Below are positions 1 through 9,036 of a stretch of DNA of 37,755 nt, one piece after another. This stretch comes from DASZIT01 sp036489495 (GTDB lineage: Bacteria; Actinomycetota; Acidimicrobiia; Acidimicrobiales; RAAP-2), in NCBI GenBank assembly GCA_036489495.1, contig DASXFR010000068.1:1-37755 (forward strand), read 5' to 3'. The stretch's first letter is position 1. The number at the start of each line of letters is the position of its first letter. A program made the position numbers and the translations under genes. The notes below the pieces were generated by a model. It saw only the letters and a list, made by a program, of their open reading frames with translations, searched no databases and had not been told where the DNA came from.

Positions 1-217
1 CGATCTGGTCGGCTCCACTCCATAGCTCGGAGGATTCGGACTTCGCTCTCTACGCGGAGATGGGCCCGGGGGCCCTTCCTAAACACGGTGGGCCAGGTGA
101 CCAAGGATCCGGGGAAGCCGACGGAGGGCACCATCAACCTCCTGTTCGTGATCGGCGGACCGTTTCGCCATTTTGAGCGCCTTGGAGACCACGATCGCCA
201 CTTCCCGGAACGGGTAG
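1..217 (+). pseudogene. 3' end of a frameshifted cell-wall-binding-repeat protein
   Basis: This is the C-terminal tail of a paralogue of the gene at 497-3409. Positions 69-217 align almost base for base with the last ~150 bases of that gene, sharing GPFLxTVGQV, DPGxPxEGT and GGPF, and ending in ALETTxATSxNG followed by a stop at 215-217. Two one-base insertions are needed to keep the reading: an extra G in the run at 68-72, and the C at 166. Without the second, the frame reads past the natural stop. The 5' part lies outside the window. It could be a decaying duplicate or a sequence error; two indels within 100 bases make either possible. Confidence 0.65.
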
Positions 218-262
218 GGGTTTCCCGGATCAGTTTCTGCGGGTCAGGGGGAGCTTCATTGA

Positions 263-298
263 GGACAGAGGGGCCTTTCTGGGCCCCTCTGTCCTTTT
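263..298 (+). terminator. Rho-independent-type hairpin terminator
   Basis: A perfect 13-bp stem (263-275 with 282-294; loop 276-281) is followed by TTTT. It sits 46 bases after the stop of the broken cell-wall-binding gene. The stem resembles the terminator of the intact paralogue at 3488, which suggests the gene and its terminator were duplicated together. Confidence 0.8.
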
Positions 299-357
299 GG
301 TGCCGGTGGACCGGTCGGGAATTCACGCGCCATCCGGATTTGATCGGAGAAATCGAC

Positions 358-379
358 AAAATTCCAAGAAAATTCCAAG
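358..379 (+). repeat. Two perfect tandem copies of an 11-bp A/T-rich repeat
   Basis: AAAATTCCAAG occurs at 358-368 and again at 369-379 with no gap. The 11-bp period is about one helical turn. The block is flanked by GACAAA (355-360) and TTTGTC (382-387), an outer inverted repeat. It lies ~120 bases upstream of the cell-wall-binding gene and is strikingly A/T-rich for this chromosome. It is a plausible regulator or UP-element-like site; function is not shown. I see no convincing -35/-10 pair in 299-496, although TATATA is present at 417-422. Confidence 0.6.
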
Positions 380-496
380 AATTTGTCACAGCGATCCCCC
401 GAGTCCAGTTGTCTTCTATATAGCGTTGTGTTCGTCCGGGCAATCTGAGCCCGAAATGTGACCGCGATCTCGGTGCATCGAATCCAAGGAGTCCAG

Positions 497-3409
497 ATGA
501 AACAAGGTCCGAATAGGTTCCGCCGAGCAGCGACCGCGTGTGCAGCCGGCACCATCGCTCTCAGCTTCCTTTCCGTCCTGGCCATCGCCTCGCCGGCTTC
601 GGCGGCGCAGGTCCCTGGACCGGTAGGTACCACGGTGGCGGCATCGGCCCCGACCATCCGGCCAAACCTGGCGAATCAGGCGGCCGGAGACTGGACGGTC
701 AGCCTGAACCCTGGAGCGGTGGGAAATCGCGCCGCCCTTACGCCTACCACCTGTGGCCCCAATGCCGCGGTGATTTTCCTCCTCGTCACCGACTTCAATG
801 AATCGGGGCACGTCACATTCGACCATGTCCCCACCGTGACTGCCCCAAGTACCGTGGGCAACGCGGGTTTCACCATCTGTGGTGGTGCTCAAGCACCGGT
901 CCTCGTCGCTCCGAACACTCTGGCGATCCTGTACATCGACAGCGCGGCGACGACCGCAGTCCAACCCATCGTCATCACCAACATCTCCTATGACACCGCT
1001 GCGGCGGCCGCCGGCCCGGTGGTTGTCAGCGGTTTCGATGCCGATTTCGGGTATGTCAACGGCACGACGGCGAACAACATCACCCCTCTTTCCGCATCCC
1101 TTGACGGAATCAGCAATCCCTACGACCCGACCGCCTCCAACGCCGCGGTATCCACGCCGACCTTTGCCGGCCTGTTCGCCAACACCACCCCGCCGGTCGG
1201 CCCCGGCACTACCACCGCCGCCGGTGACTGGGAAGTCCCGCTGACCGGGGCCGGCAACTCCTGGAACGCCGGAGACAAGATCTACATCACCGTGGCCCGC
1301 CACAACTCCACCAACTGCGAGACGGCCGGGTCCCCCGACTCCGTCGGCTTTTCCGGGGTCCCGGCCCTGTCGTTCGCGGCCGCCTTCAACGGGGCCACCG
1401 TTACCCCGACGGCCACCGCCTCGCTGGCCCAGCTGGGCAGCTGCAGCTCGTTCTCCGGGGTCAACAACGTCCTGGTCATCACCTTCACCAACAGCGGCAC
1501 CCTCAGCTCTGGCACCGCCTTCGACAACTTCGGCCACACCTATGCGGCGGAGATCACCGTCTCGGGGGTCAGCTACGCGGTCAGCGGTGACGTCACCGCT
1601 GGCAACCAGGGCAATGTTGCGGTTTCCCTCGGCTACAACGCCCCGCCGACCTTCACCACCACCACCCAGCCCAATGACACCCTGGTCGGTGGGACCAGCG
1701 GGGGCGCCACCGGCGGTCGCGCCAACGCCAACATCACCATCACCTCGGTGACGGTGGTGGCCAACAAGCCGAGCGTGACCATCCAGGCCAATGCCACCTC
1801 CACCGGAGTCGCGGTTACCAACCAGGCCATCAGCCCCATCACCATCTCCGAAGGCACCCCCGGGTCGCTCGGGGGCGGGGTCACCGGGTATGCCTGCGTG
1901 CAGCTGCCACCTCCCGGAGCGATATCGGAAGAGTGGAACGCCACGACCAGCACCCCGACGGCCACCCTGGGCGGGGGCTTCGGCACCGGCACCATTCCGG
2001 TCACGGTGGAGACCACCGGGACCCAGACCGGTCCGGGGACCCTCGAGTTCCAGATCCCGACCGCTTCCACTGGTACGCCGGGGACCGTCACCCTGAGCGG
2101 GCTGGCCCTCAACTTCCATTCCCTTCCGTCCTTGCTCCCAGCCATTCAGGCGAACTTCGTCTACGGGGGGATCAACGCCGCCTGCGCGGGCACCACGGCC
2201 TATGCCAAGAACCCGTTCATCATTGCCAACCTGGCTCTCCGCGTCTTCGGACAGACCCAGGACGCCACCGCCGCCCAGATATTCACCCAGTTCCCGCCGG
2301 CGTGCACCCCCGGAGTCCCGTCGGCCACCAATGAGACCCCGGCGGTGCTGGTGACCAACGGGAGCTACCAGGACGCCCTGTCAGCCAGCTACCTGGCTGG
2401 GCAGCTGGGCACCAGTGTCTTGACGACCCCGACAGCCTCGGTCTCCCAGGACGCATTGAACGCCCTCCGACTGACCGGGGTCACCGAGGTGTTCGTGGTC
2501 GGCGGTCCGCTGGCGGTGAGCCAGTCCAACGTTACCCAGCTGCAGAACACCCCGGCGTTCAACTGTGGGGGGGTGAGTCAGCGGACCACCATCGACGGCC
2601 AGCCGGTGAACCTGGTCGTCCAGCAGATCTTCGGCCAGACGGCCGACGGGACGGCGGCGGCGGTCGCCACCTTCCCGGGGGCAGGCGTGCCGGGCACCGG
2701 AAACTTCCAGGGTGCGTACTCGGGGGCCTTCAACGACACCACCGGCTCGAGCGGTTCGCCGGCCTCGTCGGCTCCGGACACACCGGTGACCACCGCGATC
2801 CTGGCCACCGACCAGAGCTTCACCGACGCGGCGTCGTCCAGTGCCATCGCCTACGCCAGGCACTTCCCCTTGCTGCTGACCGGGCCGAGCTCGTTGTCGC
2901 CCGATGCGGTCACCGCTCTCACCAACGACGCCGTCCAACAGGTGATCGTCATGGGTGGACCCATCGCCATCAGTGACAGCGTCCTCACCCAGGTCGAGGC
3001 CATGGGGATCTCGGTATTGCGAGTGGCCGGCCAGGACTTCACCGACACCTCCCAGCTGCTGGCCCAGTTCGAGCTGAACTCGGTCAACTCTGCTGGGATC
3101 ACCAACGGGCTCGATTGGGACCCGTTGTACGTGATCCCGGCCCGCGGCGACTACTACACCGACGCCATCGTGGCCCCCCGACTTATGAACCCCGGGGGAG
3201 ATCCGATCCTCCTGACCTGGGATCCAAACAACGAGGGCAATCCGTCGGGCACCAATTACCTGGGGCCCTTCCTCCACACGGTGGGTCAAGTGGCCATGGA
3301 TCCGGGGATCCCGTCGGAAGGCACCGTCAATGACATGGCCGTGGTTGGTGGCCCGTTTGCCATCTCGAATGCGCTCGAGACGACCATGGCCACCTCTCTC
3401 AACGGGTAA
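497..3409 (+). CDS. Secreted protein with C-terminal cell-wall-binding repeats (CW_binding_2)
   Basis: A 970-aa exported surface protein. The start is the ATG at 497, because AAGGAG at 486-491 sits 5 nt upstream; an in-frame ATG at 458 has no such site. Residues 1-37 form a signal peptide with basic MKQGPNRFRR, a hydrophobic core and an ASPASAA cleavage region. The central ~500 residues are Ser/Thr/Gly/Ala-rich, beta-type and without Lys-rich segments; a module beginning AAGDW (around residues 62 and 240) appears twice. From about residue 580 to the end lie three repeats of the PF04122 type, with VxVVGGPxAxS signatures and TDxxFTDAxSSS-like segments. That domain anchors proteins non-covalently to the cell wall in Gram-positives. 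The N-terminal function is unknown. A broken paralogue lies just upstream. Confidence 0.85.
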   Translation: MKQGPNRFRRAATACAAGTIALSFLSVLAIASPASAAQVPGPVGTTVAASAPTIRPNLANQAAGDWTVSLNPGAVGNRAALTPTTCGPNAAVIFLLVTDFNESGHVTFDHVPTVTAPSTVGNAGFTICGGAQAPVLVAPNTLAILYIDSAATTAVQPIVITNISYDTAAAAAGPVVVSGFDADFGYVNGTTANNITPLSASLDGISNPYDPTASNAAVSTPTFAGLFANTTPPVGPGTTTAAGDWEVPLTGAGNSWNAGDKIYITVARHNSTNCETAGSPDSVGFSGVPALSFAAAFNGATVTPTATASLAQLGSCSSFSGVNNVLVITFTNSGTLSSGTAFDNFGHTYAAEITVSGVSYAVSGDVTAGNQGNVAVSLGYNAPPTFTTTTQPNDTLVGGTSGGATGGRANANITITSVTVVANKPSVTIQANATSTGVAVTNQAISPITISEGTPGSLGGGVTGYACVQLPPPGAISEEWNATTSTPTATLGGGFGTGTIPVTVETTGTQTGPGTLEFQIPTASTGTPGTVTLSGLALNFHSLPSLLPAIQANFVYGGINAACAGTTAYAKNPFIIANLALRVFGQTQDATAAQIFTQFPPACTPGVPSATNETPAVLVTNGSYQDALSASYLAGQLGTSVLTTPTASVSQDALNALRLTGVTEVFVVGGPLAVSQSNVTQLQNTPAFNCGGVSQRTTIDGQPVNLVVQQIFGQTADGTAAAVATFPGAGVPGTGNFQGAYSGAFNDTTGSSGSPASSAPDTPVTTAILATDQSFTDAASSSAIAYARHFPLLLTGPSSLSPDAVTALTNDAVQQVIVMGGPIAISDSVLTQVEAMGISVLRVAGQDFTDTSQLLAQFELNSVNSAGITNGLDWDPLYVIPARGDYYTDAIVAPRLMNPGGDPILLTWDPNNEGNPSGTNYLGPFLHTVGQVAMDPGIPSEGTVNDMAVVGGPFAISNALETTMATSLNG

Positions 3410-3487
3410 GTTCCGGTCGATCCGCCGTTGCCCTGAGGGCTCTTAGCGGAGCACCCGGGTGACGGATTCCGGCGAACATGTTGTGAA

Positions 3488-3520
3488 ACGAGAGGGGCCC
3501 AGCAGGGTCCCTCTCGTCTT
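3488..3520 (+). terminator. Hairpin terminator after the cell-wall-binding gene
   Basis: A 13-base stem (3488-3500 with 3505-3517, one internal mismatch) has loop AGCA and then CTT. It lies 78 bases after the stop at 3409. Its core resembles the terminator at 263-298. The rest of 3410-3604 holds nothing recognisable. Confidence 0.7.
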
Positions 3521-3604
3521 GCTCGGACGTGGATCCCGTCGGGCGTTGCTCGCTCCGAATCAGCGTCGAAGCCGCCTGAGTCGGCCCCGCTCGGCTGAAG
3601 GGCC

Positions 3605-4456
3605 TCAGTCGCGGGGGTTGGCGGCGGCCCGGGTCAAGGCGGTCCGGAGGATGTCGGTGGCCTGCGGGCGGAGCTCCGACAGCGGGCGGTTCCGATGGGC
3701 CCGCACCCCGAGATCGACCTGGGCGATGGTCTCGGCGCCGAAATCGGCGGCGACGTCGATCAGCAGGGCCAGCTCCACCTGGTAGCCGTCGGCCAGTCCG
3801 CACTTCTCCAGCACCGACCGGGGGGCGGCCGTTTCCCCGGCCAACGGCTGGAGGATGCCGGCCAGCTCGGGAAACAGCAGCTCGATGATGGGCTTGGCCA
3901 CCAACTCGGTGACCCGTCCCCCGCCATCGGGGGCGCCGTGGAGCGGCCGCTGGTAGTACCCCTTGACCAGATTGGTCGAGTCGTCGAGCAGGAGCGGGCC
4001 GAGCAGCCCGGTCACGAAGTGGGGCCGGAAGTTGGTGACGTCGGCGTCGACGAAGGCGATGAGATCCCCGTCGGCGACCTCGACCGCCGTCCGCATGGCC
4101 TGTCCCTTGCTGCCGGGCCGGGGCCCGATGATGCCGGGCTCGGCCGGGACGACCCAGGCGCCGGCCTGCTGGGCCACCTCCGCGGTCCGATCGGTCGAAC
4201 CGTCGTCGACCACCAGCACCTCGTCGACCAGGGGCACCCCGCCGGCCGAGGCGGTGAGGGCGCCGACGATGGCGGCCACGATGGTGCCTACGGTGGCGGC
4301 TTCATCGCGGGCCGGGATGCACACCGAGACCCGGCGACCCGCCTTGGCTTCGGCCAAAACGGACGGGTCGAACCGGGTGTGGGAGTACCGACGGGCACCC
4401 GGCTCGGGCCAGGGCTCGGCCGCCACCAGGTTCTCTCCGGTCGGCTGCTGGCCCAT
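3605..4456 (-). CDS. gpgS: Glucosyl-3-phosphoglycerate synthase
   Basis: A GT-A fold (GT81) glycosyltransferase that joins glucose from an NDP-glucose donor to 3-phosphoglycerate. This is the first step to glucosylglycerate and, in mycobacteria, to methylglucose lipopolysaccharides. Visible signatures in order are PARDEA, DDGSTDRT (donor binding), PGSKGQA, the metal-binding DAD (family usually DSD), KGYYQRP, GGGRVTELVAKP, LAGETAA, GYQVELALLID and the C-terminal LGVRAHRNRPL. The order and spacing match mycobacterial GpgS. An upstream in-frame ATG at 4507 would add 17 residues. I prefer 4456 because a TACAGT -10-like element lies 9 nt before it and neither start has a Shine-Dalgarno. The gene is monocistronic and divergent from the SAM-riboswitch operon. 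Confidence 0.9.
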   Translation of the reverse strand: MGQQPTGENLVAAEPWPEPGARRYSHTRFDPSVLAEAKAGRRVSVCIPARDEAATVGTIVAAIVGALTASAGGVPLVDEVLVVDDGSTDRTAEVAQQAGAWVVPAEPGIIGPRPGSKGQAMRTAVEVADGDLIAFVDADVTNFRPHFVTGLLGPLLLDDSTNLVKGYYQRPLHGAPDGGGRVTELVAKPIIELLFPELAGILQPLAGETAAPRSVLEKCGLADGYQVELALLIDVAADFGAETIAQVDLGVRAHRNRPLSELRPQATDILRTALTRAAANPRD

Positions 4457-4540
4457 GGTGGCACCACTGTATTCGGCGGGCCCAGGCGCCGGTCGCCGGC
4501 CCGCCATTGACGCGGACCCCAGTTATCGTCCAACATAGAG

Positions 4541-4661
4541 GTCATCATCCAGAGCAGCTGAGGGACCGGGCCCGGTGACGCTGCGGCAACCAGAACCAAC
4601 TCCGACCCGCCCAAATGGGCCGGAATGAAGTTCCAGGTGCCAATGCCCGAGCGATGAGGAG
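4541..4661 (+). promoter_or_regulatory. SAM riboswitch (SAM-I/SAM-IV clan)
   Basis: The S-box core is clear: CAGAG-CAGC-TGAGGGA (4550-4565), GGTGACGCTGCGGCAACC (4574-4591) and AGGTGCCAATGCC (4635-4647). Pairings I can draw are P1 TCATC 4545-4549 with GATGA 4653-4657, P2 GCAGC 4554-4558 with GCTGC 4580-4584, and a P3 hairpin GCCC 4609-4612 with GGGC 4617-4620. P4 seems minimal or absent, so SAM-IV or an intermediate class is possible. The 3' strand of P1 abuts and shares a base with the Shine-Dalgarno AGGAG (4657-4661). SAM binding would therefore be expected to block translation of the next gene. Confidence 0.88.
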
Positions 4662-4668
4662 ACCCATT

Positions 4669-5967
4669 GTGGACTTTGTAACCGGGCTGCGCTGTCGGGA
4701 GTGTGGCCGCGCCTATCCAGCCGAAGCACTCCACGTCTGTGACTACTGCTTCGGACCCCTCGAAGTGACCTACGACTACGAGCGGATCGCCGCCAGTGTG
4801 ACCCGCGAGTCGATCGAGGCCGGTCCCCGGTCGATCTGGCGGTACGGCGACCTGTTGCCGGTGGCCGATGCCGCCCCCGTCGATCTGGGCGCCGGATTCA
4901 CCCCGCTGGTGCGGGCCGACCGACTGGCCGCCGAGCTCGGCCTCGGCGAGCTGTGGATCAAGGACGACACCGCCAACCCGACCGGATCGTTCAAGGACCG
5001 GGTGGTGTCGGTGGCCTTGACCAAGGCCCGCCAGCTCGGCTTCAAGGTGGCCGCCTGTGCCTCCACCGGGAACCTGGCCAACTCGGTGGCGGCCCACGCC
5101 GCCCGGGCGGGGATGGAGTCGGTGGTGTTGATCCCGTCGGATCTGGAGCAGGCCAAGATCACCATGACCACCGTCTACGGCGGCCGGGTGATTGCCGTCG
5201 ACGGCACCTATGACGACGTCAACCGGCTGTGTGCCGAGCTGACCAGCGAGCGCCCGTCGTGGGCGTTCGTGAATGTCAACGTCCGTACCTACTACGCCGA
5301 GGGGTCGAAGACCCTGGCCTTCGAGGTGGCCGAGCAGCTGGGTTGGCAGGCCCCCGACCACGTGGTGGTGCCCATCGGCTCGGGGAGCCAGCTGACCAAG
5401 ATCGCCAAGGGCTTCGAGGAGCTGGGCCGGGTGGGCCTGCTCGATGAGCCGCCATCAGTCCGGATCTCCGGCGCCCAGTCGGTCGGCTGTGCCCCGGTGG
5501 CCACCGCCTTCACCGAGGGAACCGACGCCATCCGGCCGGTGAAACCGTCGACCATCGCCAAGTCGCTGGCCATCGGCAATCCGGCCGACGGCTGGTACGC
5601 CCTCGACGCCATCCGGAAGTCGGGCGGGTCGTGTGCGGCGGTGACCGACGACGAGGTCATCGACGGCATCCGGCTGCTGGCCCGCACCGAGGGGATCTTC
5701 GCGGAGACCGCCGGCGGGGTGACCATCGCCACCCTGGCCAAGCTGGCCGCCCAAGGGGTAATCCGCTCGGACGAGCGGGTGGTGGCCATGGTCACCGGCC
5801 ACGGGCTGAAGACGGTGGAGGCCCTGGCCGGAACGGTGGGACCGTCGGCCACCATCCCCCCGACCCTCGACGCCTTCGACGACGCCTTCAGCCAGTTCGA
5901 CGAGCTCGACTCGACGTCGGCCCAGCTGACGTCCGACGCTGACCAGGAAACCAGGAGCCTTTCGTGA
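4669..5967 (+). CDS. thrC: Threonine-synthase-family PLP enzyme, probably a homocysteine-forming paralogue
   Basis: A 432-aa fold-type II PLP enzyme. GTG 4669 is the start because AGGAG (4657-4661) is 7 nt upstream; ATGs at 4615 and 4654 lie inside the riboswitch. The N-terminus carries a zinc-ribbon-like CRECG...CDYC (Cys 9, 12, 24, 27). NPTGSFKDR follows with the Schiff-base lysine at ~109, then STGNLANS (substrate phosphate/carboxylate loop) and PIGSGSQ (PLP phosphate loop). By family it would convert O-phosphohomoserine to threonine. The SAM riboswitch and the overlapping sulfur-carrier gene instead suggest that it makes homocysteine from O-phosphohomoserine with protein-bound sulfur. I recall, without checking, that a ThrC-like homocysteine synthase working with a sulfur carrier has been reported in Streptomyces. 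Family call is sure; exact reaction is inference. Confidence 0.88.
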   Translation: MDFVTGLRCRECGRAYPAEALHVCDYCFGPLEVTYDYERIAASVTRESIEAGPRSIWRYGDLLPVADAAPVDLGAGFTPLVRADRLAAELGLGELWIKDDTANPTGSFKDRVVSVALTKARQLGFKVAACASTGNLANSVAAHAARAGMESVVLIPSDLEQAKITMTTVYGGRVIAVDGTYDDVNRLCAELTSERPSWAFVNVNVRTYYAEGSKTLAFEVAEQLGWQAPDHVVVPIGSGSQLTKIAKGFEELGRVGLLDEPPSVRISGAQSVGCAPVATAFTEGTDAIRPVKPSTIAKSLAIGNPADGWYALDAIRKSGGSCAAVTDDEVIDGIRLLARTEGIFAETAGGVTIATLAKLAAQGVIRSDERVVAMVTGHGLKTVEALAGTVGPSATIPPTLDAFDDAFSQFDELDSTSAQLTSDADQETRSLS

Positions 5968-6239
5968 GCATCTCCATTCGGGTACCCGCCCAGCTCCGCA
6001 CCCTGACGGGCGGGGCCGGCGAGGTCGCCGTCGAGGGGTCGACGGTGGGCGAGGCGCTCAAAGCCCTCGACGCCGCCCATCCGGGGTTCGCCGGCCGGCT
6101 GTTCGACGACGCCGGCCAGCTCCGGCGGTTCGTGAACGTGTTCCTCACCGACGAGGACGTTCGGTTCCTCGACGGTCTGAACACCCCGGTGGCCGACGGG
6201 GAGACCCTGTCGATCGTGCCGGCGGTGGCCGGGGGCTGA
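5964..6239 (+). CDS. MoaD/ThiS-like sulfur-carrier protein
   Basis: A 91-aa ubiquitin-like protein ending in ...VPAVAGG, the C-terminal diglycine that is adenylated and thiocarboxylated in the MoaD/ThiS/CysO family. The GTG start at 5964 overlaps the upstream stop (GTGA), and AGGAG at 5953-5957 provides a good ribosome site. This implies translational coupling to the PLP enzyme and control by the same SAM riboswitch. CysO of Mycobacterium donates sulfur to CysM for cysteine. Here the partner is of the ThrC family, so the product may be homocysteine. No E1-like activator (MoeB/ThiF), JAMM peptidase (Mec) or molybdopterin gene is visible in the window, so loading must rely on genes elsewhere. 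Confidence 0.88.
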   Translation: MSISIRVPAQLRTLTGGAGEVAVEGSTVGEALKALDAAHPGFAGRLFDDAGQLRRFVNVFLTDEDVRFLDGLNTPVADGETLSIVPAVAGG

Positions 6240-6245
6240 TCGGCG

Positions 6246-6383
6246 ATGGCCGGCGGGGCGGTTCCCGACCCCCGTGAACCGGTCGCGGTCGAGGGGGATC
6301 CGGACGAAGTCGTCCCCACCCTGGTGGCCGAAGAGGTCGGGGAGCCGGACCCCGACGCCATCGAGCCGGTTCTCGACGAGTAA
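6246..6383 (+). CDS. Possible 45-aa acidic protein
   Basis: A short ORF begins with ATG 6 nt after the sulfur-carrier stop and ends TAA. It encodes a Pro/Asp/Glu/Val-rich, strongly acidic peptide (MAGGAVPDPREPVAVEGD..., ending EPVLDE) with no Cys, Lys or hydrophobic segment. The GGGG at 6233-6237 could act as a weak ribosome site. Coding bias (G/C third positions) fits its neighbours, but so would non-coding GC-rich DNA. I recognise no family. It sits between the sulfur-carrier gene and the CIRCE/groEL promoter. Confidence 0.35.
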   Translation: MAGGAVPDPREPVAVEGDPDEVVPTLVAEEVGEPDPDAIEPVLDE

Positions 6384-6507
6384 CGCACGCTCCAGCTCCG
6401 GCCTCCGGTGGCTCTGACCAGGACCGGAGCCCGGCGTGCGCCGGACGGCTGTCCGGATGGCCCAAATTTCTGCCCCGCCCCGGTTGCGGATTGCCGGTGG
6501 GCGTGGT

Positions 6508-6540
6508 TTGCTGTTAGCACTCGGCAGTCTAGAGTGCTAA
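6508..6540 (+). promoter_or_regulatory. CIRCE operator and probable groEL promoter
   Basis: A perfect CIRCE element spans TTAGCACTC (6514-6522), a 9-nt spacer and GAGTGCTAA (6532-6540). It is the binding site of the heat-shock repressor HrcA. A possible promoter overlaps it, with TTGCTG at 6508-6513 and TAGAGT at 6530-6535, 16 bp apart. HrcA bound here would block transcription of groEL until proteins misfold. Confidence 0.93.
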
Positions 6541-6580
6541 CAGCGCAAATTCACGCGAAGAACCCACGGAGGAACACCTG

Positions 6581-8203
<1,623 letters not shown>

Positions 8204-8251
8204 GTCGGGAAGCGTCGAATGACTCCTGCCGGGGTCAACGAAGTTGTCGAA

Positions 8252-8280
8252 GGGCGCCCCTCCGGGGCGCCCGTCGTGTT
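8252..8280 (+). terminator. Hairpin terminator after groEL
   Basis: A perfect 9-bp G/C stem (GGGCGCCCC 8252-8260, loop TCC, GGGGCGCCC 8264-8272) is followed by GTCGTGTT. It lies 48 bases after the groEL stop. The T-tract is weak, as is usual in high-GC actinobacteria. Confidence 0.75.
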
Positions 8281-8306
8281 CGGCGACCGCCTAGCTGCCG
8301 GTTCCG

Positions 8307-8322
8307 TAGACTCACGGTTGTG
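8307..8322 (+). promoter_or_regulatory. Leaderless -10 element for hemQ operon
   Basis: TAGACT (8307-8312) is followed by exactly 7 nt and then the GTG start at 8320, with no Shine-Dalgarno. This spacing puts the transcription start on or next to the start codon. The same arrangement recurs before several other genes of this window. Confidence 0.55.
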
Positions 8323-9036
8323 ACCGATCCCGTCTCCCCGTCCACCGGCTGGGGTGTACTCCATCTGTTCTGCAAGGCCCCCGGCCCGGCGCCGGCCGGG
8401 TCGGGTCCGGGCGTCGACATCGAGGCGGTGACCCGGGCGGTGAAAGAGGCCGAGGCCGACGACGTCCAGGTCGTCTCGGTGTCGCTGCTCGGGCACAAGG
8501 CCGACGTCGGCTTCATGGCCCTGGGGGCGGACCTTTGGAGGCTGCGGGGGATGCAGACCGATCTCCAGGGGGCCGGCCTGGTGGTGGTCGACTCGTTCGT
8601 GTCGCTGACCGAGGTGTCCGAGTACGCCGCCGGGATCCCCGACGAGATGAAGCAGAAGCGGTTGTACCCGCAGTTGCCGCCCGAGGGGATGCCAGCCTTC
8701 TGCTTCTACCCGATGTCCAAGCGCCGGGGCGACGCCGAGGGCTCCAACTGGTTTGCCCTGCCGTTCGACGAGCGCAAGGCCCTGATGTTGGGCCACGGTG
8801 CGGTGGGCCGCACCTTCGCCGGCCGGATCCTCCAGCTGATCACCGGCTCCACCGGCATCGACGACTGGGAGTGGGGGGTCACCCTGTTCGGGGTGCACCC
8901 CGACGACCTGAAGGACTGCGTGTACACCATGCGGTTCGACGAGGGCTCGGCCCGGTTCGCCGAGTTCGGGACCTTCGTGACCGGCATGGTGGCGCCGATC
9001 GAAACGGTGATGGCCACGGCGGTGCGGGGTGGCTGA
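8320..9036 (+). CDS. hemQ: Coproheme decarboxylase (HemQ/ChdC)
   Basis: A 238-aa protein of the chlorite-dismutase superfamily. In actinobacteria and firmicutes it turns coproheme III into heme b by two H2O2-dependent decarboxylations, the last step of the coproporphyrin pathway. Diagnostic blocks are YPMSKRR (130-136, with the Tyr expected to act as the redox residue), WFALPFDERKALMLGHG (144-160, proximal heme His 159), GSTGIDDWEWGVTLF (176-190) and MRFDEGSARFAEFG near the C-terminus. It lacks the distal Arg pattern I would expect of a true chlorite dismutase, though I judge this by motif only. It is the first gene of an operon; its end overlaps larE by 8 bases. Confidence 0.9.
   Translation: MTDPVSPSTGWGVLHLFCKAPGPAPAGSGPGVDIEAVTRAVKEAEADDVQVVSVSLLGHKADVGFMALGADLWRLRGMQTDLQGAGLVVVDSFVSLTEVSEYAAGIPDEMKQKRLYPQLPPEGMPAFCFYPMSKRRGDAEGSNWFALPFDERKALMLGHGAVGRTFAGRILQLITGSTGIDDWEWGVTLFGVHPDDLKDCVYTMRFDEGSARFAEFGTFVTGMVAPIETVMATAVRGG

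Noticed and set aside
358..379. CRISPR array or tandem repeat array
   Set aside because: Only two 11-bp units without spacers; no cas genes anywhere in the window.
416..2119. 567-aa open frame antisense to the cell-wall-binding gene
   Set aside because: Gly/Arg/Asp-rich low-complexity translation, no domain, and no start signal; it is the shadow of a GC-rich gene with a signal peptide and known repeats.
5964..6239. Molybdopterin synthase small subunit (MoaD) in a molybdenum cofactor operon
   Set aside because: No moaE or other moa/moe gene is near; riboswitch and overlap with the PLP enzyme point to sulfur amino-acid synthesis.
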